Assembly: GCA_905236275.1 (NCBI GenBank)
Contig: CAJOPI010000096.1
Coordinates: 1-10,346, forward strand
Length of the DNA stretch: 10,346 nucleotides
Reading direction: 5' to 3'
From: an uncultured Lachnospiraceae bacterium
Lineage (GTDB): Bacteria > Bacillota > Clostridia > Lachnospirales > Lachnospiraceae
Both the position numbers and the translations under genes were made by a program. Below the pieces are notes generated by a model. The model was given only the letters and a program-made list of their open reading frames with translations, was not told the DNA's origin and ran no database searches. Positions 6,683 to 10,346 of this stretch are shown here, piece by piece (the first letter of the stretch is position 1; each line of letters starts with the position of its first letter).

Positions 6683-7288
6683 ATGGTAGCTATCATCGAT
6701 TATGATGCAGGAAATATAAGGAGCGTTGAAAAGGCTGTGGAGAGCATGGGCTTTGAGACTGCTCTTACAAGAGATAGAGAAACTATTCTCCGTGCCGGAC
6801 ATGTTATATTGCCGGGCGTGGGAGCTTTTGGCGACGCAATGAAGCTCCTTAATTCATACGGACTTACAGAAGTTATAAGAGAAGTTGCGACGAGACAGAT
6901 ACCTTTATTGGGAATTTGTCTCGGTCAGCAACTTCTTTTTGAAATGAGCGAAGAGTCCCCAGGAGTTGAGGGATTGGGGCTTATCAGAGGCTCGGTAAAA
7001 AAGATACCTTCGGGAAATGGATTAAAAGTACCCAATATCGGCTGGAATTCCCTCGAAACAAAAAATAAGGGCAGGCTTTTTGAAGGAATAGAAAACGGAG
7101 CTTTTGTCTATTTTGTTCATTCGTATTATTGCGCAGCAGAGGAACGTGATATCGTGAAGGCAGAAATAGATTATAATGTTACGGTAGATGCTTCCATAGA
7201 GAAGGACAATATATTTGCCTGTCAGTTTCACCCGGAAAAAAGCTCGGAAACCGGTCTGAAGATTTTGAAGAATTTTCTTAAAGTATAG
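6683..7288 (+). CDS. hisH: Imidazole glycerol phosphate synthase, glutamine amidotransferase subunit
   Basis: HisH hydrolyses glutamine and channels ammonia to HisF, which uses it to make imidazole-glycerol phosphate in histidine synthesis. The 201-residue length is normal. It is a class I amidotransferase: nucleophile Cys79 in GICLGQQ, His183 and Glu185 in QFHPEKS complete the triad, and the PGVGAF strand (44-49) lies near the oxyanion region. VPNIGWN (116-122) is the HisH version of the interface segment. GGAG (6672-6675) is 7 bases before the ATG. It is the first gene of the operon, 24 bases before hisF, its obligate partner. The remaining histidine genes are not in this window. Confidence 0.97.
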   Translation: MVAIIDYDAGNIRSVEKAVESMGFETALTRDRETILRAGHVILPGVGAFGDAMKLLNSYGLTEVIREVATRQIPLLGICLGQQLLFEMSEESPGVEGLGLIRGSVKKIPSGNGLKVPNIGWNSLETKNKGRLFEGIENGAFVYFVHSYYCAAEERDIVKAEIDYNVTVDASIEKDNIFACQFHPEKSSETGLKILKNFLKV

Positions 7289-7312
7289 GGAATATTTAGA
7301 AGAGGAAAACAA

Positions 7313-8080
7313 ATGTACACAAAAAGAATAATCCCCTGTCTTGATGTAGATAACGGACGTGTGGTAAAGGGTGTGAATTTTGTAAATTTAAGAGATGCAG
7401 GAGACCCTGTGGAAGTTGCGTCAATCTATGACAGGGAAGGCGCAGACGAACTCGTATTTCTTGATATTACAGCGACAAGTGATAAAAGAAAGACCGTAAC
7501 GGAGCTTGTAAGAAAGGTTGCGGCGCAGGTTTTCATACCGTTCACGGTAGGAGGCGGTATAAGGACGGTAGACGATTTCAGGGAAGTTCTGAGAGAGGGA
7601 GCCGACAAGGTTGCGGTAAATTCTGCTGCGATAAATAAGCCGGAACTGATTGCTGAGGCGGCAGATAAATTCGGCAGCCAGTGCGTAGTGCTTGCAATGG
7701 ATGCCAAAAGGCGTTCTGACGGAAGCGGCTGGAATGTCTACAAAAACGGCGGCAGACTTGATACAGGCATAGATGCGATAGAATGGGCTGAAAAGGCTAT
7801 AAAACTTGGTGCGGGTGAAATACTTCTTACGAGTATGGACTGCGACGGCACGAAGAATGGCTATGATATAGAACTGACAAAAACAATAGCTGATTTAGGA
7901 GAGGTTCCGGTCATAGCATCGGGCGGAGCCGGAAGGAAAGAGCATTTCCTTGAAGCACTGACAGACGGTCACGCAGAGGCGGCTCTTGCGGCATCACTTT
8001 TCCATTATAAGGAATTGTCAATAGCGGAAGTAAAAGAATATTTAAGAGAAAACGGAGTAAATGTAAGATGCCGGCAATAA
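7313..8080 (+). CDS. hisF: Imidazole glycerol phosphate synthase, cyclase subunit
   Basis: HisF uses ammonia from HisH to convert PRFAR into imidazole-glycerol phosphate plus AICAR, in the cytoplasm as a heterodimer with HisH. The 255 residues form a (beta/alpha)8 barrel of normal length. Catalytic Asp11 (PCLDVDNG) and Asp130 (LAMDAKR) sit at the positions known from the family. Phosphate-binding turns are visible as FTVGGGIRT (77-85) and IASGGAG (201-207), and the loop LTSMDCDGT (172-180) is typical. AGAAGAGGA (7299-7307) provides the ribosome binding site. Its last 13 bases overlap ung in another frame, which suggests translational coupling. Its by-product AICAR is the substrate of the last gene of the operon. 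Confidence 0.98.
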   Translation: MYTKRIIPCLDVDNGRVVKGVNFVNLRDAGDPVEVASIYDREGADELVFLDITATSDKRKTVTELVRKVAAQVFIPFTVGGGIRTVDDFREVLREGADKVAVNSAAINKPELIAEAADKFGSQCVVLAMDAKRRSDGSGWNVYKNGGRLDTGIDAIEWAEKAIKLGAGEILLTSMDCDGTKNGYDIELTKTIADLGEVPVIASGGAGRKEHFLEALTDGHAEAALAASLFHYKELSIAEVKEYLRENGVNVRCRQ

Positions 8081-8754
8081 ACGGAGACTGGCTCGAAGCT
8101 GTGGGAGAAGAATTTCAAAAACCCTATTATGCTGAGCTTTATAAATTTGTAAAGGAAGAATATTCGAAATATGTGATATACCCGCCGTCGGGAGATATAT
8201 TTAATGCACTTCACCTGACACCGTTAAAAAAGGTCAAGGCGGTGATTTTGGGGCAGGACCCCTATCATAATGAGCATCAGGCGCATGGACTTTCCTTTTC
8301 CGTAATGCCTGATGTGGCAAAGAAGGATATACCGCCTTCGCTTCAGAACATTTATAAGGAATTAAATGAGGATTTAGGCTGTTATATACCCGATAACGGA
8401 TATCTGAAAAAATGGGCGGAAGAGGGCGTACTTATGCTGAATACCGTACTTACTGTCCGCGCACATTCTCCGGCTTCTCATCAGGGACATGGCTGGGAGA
8501 AATTTACAGACGCGGTTATACGGGCGGTTGAAACAGAGGACAGACCCATAGTATATATGCTTTGGGGACGTCCGGCGAAAATGAAGGCATCAATGATAAA
8601 AAATCCTAACCATCTGGTACTTACAGCCGCGCATCCGAGCCCTTTATCTGCATATAAGGGATTTTTCGGCTGCAGGCATTTTTCGAAGGCTAATCAGTTT
8701 TTAACGGAACATGGCTCAGAGCCGATAGACTGGCAAATAGAAAACATTCATTAA
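8068..8754 (+). CDS. ung: Uracil-DNA glycosylase, family 1
   Basis: This base-excision repair enzyme removes uracil from DNA (from misincorporated dUMP or cytosine deamination). The 228-residue protein has every family-1 motif: the water-activating GQDPYH (62-67; catalytic Asp64), uracil-stacking Phe77 in GLSFSV, uracil-specifying Asn125 in LMLNTVLTV, and the leucine-loop [17 protein letters not shown] (189-205; catalytic His189). CGGAG (8053-8057) lies inside the hisF 3' end, and the start codon overlaps hisF by 13 bases, so the two are probably co-translated. It sits among histidine and purine genes with no evident biochemical link; a shared response to nucleotide imbalance is speculation. 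Confidence 0.97.
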   Translation: MPAINGDWLEAVGEEFQKPYYAELYKFVKEEYSKYVIYPPSGDIFNALHLTPLKKVKAVILGQDPYHNEHQAHGLSFSVMPDVAKKDIPPSLQNIYKELNEDLGCYIPDNGYLKKWAEEGVLMLNTVLTVRAHSPASHQGHGWEKFTDAVIRAVETEDRPIVYMLWGRPAKMKASMIKNPNHLVLTAAHPSPLSAYKGFFGCRHFSKANQFLTEHGSEPIDWQIENIH

Positions 8755-8779
8755 AGAGAATGGAAAATGGAGGAACAGG

Positions 8780-9493
8780 ATGCAGAAGACAAAACTCACT
8801 GAAACCGTCAAAAAGAATATTTATCCCGGAAGAGGTATCGTTCTGGGAAGAACTGCTGATGGTAAGAAGGCCGTTATTGCCTATTTTATTATGGGAAGGT
8901 CGGAGAACAGCAGGAACAGGGTATTCGTTGAAGAGGGAGAAGGCATCAGGACGCAGGCGTTTGACGAGTCGAAGATGGAGGACCCTTCACTCATAATTTA
9001 TGCACCGGTAAGGGTTCTTGGCAATAAGACGATCGTTACCAACGGCGACCAGACGGATACCATCTATGAGAATATGGATAAGCAGATGACTTTTGAACAG
9101 TCGCTCAGAGGACGTGAGTTTGAGCCGGATGCGCCGAATTACACTCCGAGGATTTCGGGAGTTGTCCACGTCGAGAACGGAAGCTGCAATTTTGCCCTTT
9201 CTATTCTTAAAAGCGACGACGGCGACCCGTCTTCATGTCTCAGATTTACTTATGCCTACAATTCTCCGAAGGCGGGAGTCGGACGATTCATTCATACCTA
9301 TATGTCTGACGGAAATCCGCTTCCGAGCTTTGAAGGTGAACCGGAGCTCGTCTCAATCGAAGGTGACATTGACGAGTTCACCAATTCACTTTGGGACGCG
9401 CTTAATTCGGATAATAAAGTGTCGTTATTTACCAGATTTATAGATATTGAAACAGGAAAATACGAGTCTCGCATAGTTAACAAGAATGTATGA
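8780..9493 (+). CDS. IMP cyclohydrolase, PurO-like (IMP_cyclohyd family)
   Basis: This protein is expected to close the ring of FAICAR to give IMP, the last step of purine synthesis. It is unrelated to the N-terminal domain of bifunctional PurH and resembles the archaeal PurO fold family. I recognise YPGRGIVLG (15-23), AYFIMGRSENSRNR (34-47), IVTNGDQTDTI (85-95), DAPNYTPRISG (117-127) and GVGRFIHTY (166-174) as matching that family from memory. The length of 237 residues fits clostridial members (archaeal PurO is about 200). GGAGG (8769-8773) is 6 bases before the ATG; the gap after ung is 25 bases. The next gene encodes AICAR transformylase, the preceding step, which strongly supports the assignment. 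The function has not been tested here. Confidence 0.85.
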   Translation: MQKTKLTETVKKNIYPGRGIVLGRTADGKKAVIAYFIMGRSENSRNRVFVEEGEGIRTQAFDESKMEDPSLIIYAPVRVLGNKTIVTNGDQTDTIYENMDKQMTFEQSLRGREFEPDAPNYTPRISGVVHVENGSCNFALSILKSDDGDPSSCLRFTYAYNSPKAGVGRFIHTYMSDGNPLPSFEGEPELVSIEGDIDEFTNSLWDALNSDNKVSLFTRFIDIETGKYESRIVNKNV

Positions 9494-9500
9494 TGTGTAA

Positions 9501-9523
9501 GTTGTACAGTTAATCTGCACAAC
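9501..9523 (+). other. Imperfect hairpin in the leader between the IMP cyclohydrolase and AICAR transformylase genes
   Basis: GTTGTACAG (9501-9509) pairs with CTGCACAAC (9515-9523) around a TTAAT loop, with one A-C mismatch. There is no T-run, and the ribosome binding site AGGAGG (9529-9534) begins 6 bases later. It could be an operator or a translation- or processing-related hairpin; nothing further can be said. Confidence 0.4.
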
Positions 9524-9545
9524 GGGACAGGAGGAAAAACTAATT

Positions 9546-10346
9546 ATGAACGAATTATCACTTAAATACGGCTGTAACCCCAATCAGAAGCCTTCGAGAG
9601 TATATATGGAAAATGGCAGTGACCTGCCTGTAACGGTTCTTAACGGAAAACCCGGCTACATAAATCTCCTTGACGCACTTAATGGCTGGCAGCTCGTTAA
9701 GGAACTGAAAACAGCTACAGGACTTCCGGCAGCAACCTCATTCAAGCATGTGTCACCTGCGGGGGCTGCTGTGGGACTTCCTTTGTCGGAGGTTGAGGCA
9801 AAAATCTACTGGGTTGATGATCTGGGAGAGCTGAGCCCGCTTGCGTGTGCTTATGCAAGGGCAAGAGGTGCAGACAGAATGTCTTCCTACGGAGATTTTA
9901 TTTCCCTTTCGGATATTTGTGATAAAGATACAGCAAATCTTGTAAAAAGAGAGGTTTCAGACGGAATAATCGCTCCGGGATATACGGACGAGGCGATTGA
10001 AATACTGAAGTCAAAGAAGAAGGGCAACTATTGTGTGCTTCAGATAGACGAGAACTATGTTCCTGAAGAAATCGAGCGTAAGCAGGTTTTTGGAATAACC
10101 TTCGAGCAGGGCAGGAATAATTTCGTTATAAATAAGGAGCTTCTGGACAATATCGTTACGGAAAACCACGACATGCCCGAGTCGGCAAAGGTTGACCTTA
10201 TGATTTCACTTATCGTTCTTAAGTATACACAGTCGAATTCGGTTGCTTATGCGAAGGGCGGTCAGGCAATCGGTATCGGTGCGGGACAGCAGTCGAGAAT
10301 ACACTGTACACGCCTTGCGGGACAGAAAGCCGATAACTGGTGGCTG
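9546..10346 (+). CDS. Stand-alone AICAR transformylase (PurH transformylase domain), 3'-truncated by window edge
   Basis: The enzyme transfers a formyl group from 10-formyl-tetrahydrofolate to AICAR to make FAICAR. The reading frame is open for 267 codons to the window end; clostridial stand-alone forms are about 390 residues (from memory), so roughly a third is missing. It starts directly with the transformylase domain ([13 protein letters not shown]), with no inosinicase domain in front. Catalytic Lys67-His68 lie in SFKHVSPAG, and the TQSNSV...GIGAGQQSR block and [12 protein letters not shown] (252-263) contain the conserved active-site Asn231 and folate-site region. Those blocks look closer to the animal-type PurH sequence than to E. 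coli, as I remember them. AGGAGG (9529-9534) lies 11 bases before the ATG. It acts with the adjacent PurO-like cyclohydrolase to replace bifunctional PurH, and it consumes AICAR made by HisHF upstream. Confidence 0.95.
   Translation, partial: MNELSLKYGCNPNQKPSRVYMENGSDLPVTVLNGKPGYINLLDALNGWQLVKELKTATGLPAATSFKHVSPAGAAVGLPLSEVEAKIYWVDDLGELSPLACAYARARGADRMSSYGDFISLSDICDKDTANLVKREVSDGIIAPGYTDEAIEILKSKKKGNYCVLQIDENYVPEEIERKQVFGITFEQGRNNFVINKELLDNIVTENHDMPESAKVDLMISLIVLKYTQSNSVAYAKGGQAIGIGAGQQSRIHCTRLAGQKADNWWL

Overview
The window looks like a chromosomal segment from a motile, anaerobic Firmicute, most likely a Lachnospiraceae-type clostridium (Butyrivibrio/Roseburia/Lachnospira relatives). This is inferred from moderate G+C, AT-rich intergenic DNA with extended -10 promoters, strong AGGAGG-type ribosome binding sites, a CheV chemotaxis protein, ATP-type PEP carboxykinase, and AICAR transformylase and IMP cyclohydrolase encoded as two separate proteins. 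I cannot assign a species. All genes read left to right on the + strand.

Layout. (1) 1-1147: the 3' two thirds of pckA (gluconeogenic/anaplerotic PEP carboxykinase) and a strong intrinsic terminator. (2) 1148-3281: a promoter region with repeated TCAATCAAAT elements, then a single-gene unit for a 2-isopropylmalate synthase (LeuA2 type) carrying a complete AraC-type DNA-binding domain at its C-terminus. (3) 3282-6600: a chemotaxis unit. cheV has candidate sigma-A and sigma-28 promoters; an intergenic terminator follows; then comes an unusual 697-residue membrane protein whose acidic cytoplasmic half carries several short motifs resembling the CheY-binding N-terminus of FliM. (4) 6601-10346: an apparent operon hisH-hisF-ung-(purO-like IMP cyclohydrolase)-(AICAR transformylase), with the last gene cut by the window edge.

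How the genes work together. HisH and HisF form imidazole-glycerol-phosphate synthase, which releases AICAR as a by-product. AICAR transformylase and IMP cyclohydrolase convert AICAR to IMP. The operon therefore links histidine synthesis directly to purine recovery, with uracil-DNA glycosylase lodged in the middle. CheV and the FliM-motif protein probably belong to chemotaxis signalling. The most novel items are the LeuA-AraC fusion, a possible metabolic enzyme that is also a transcription factor, and the FliM-N-motif membrane protein. No tRNA, rRNA, insertion sequence or CRISPR array was seen, and no gene-free stretch exceeds about 200 bases.
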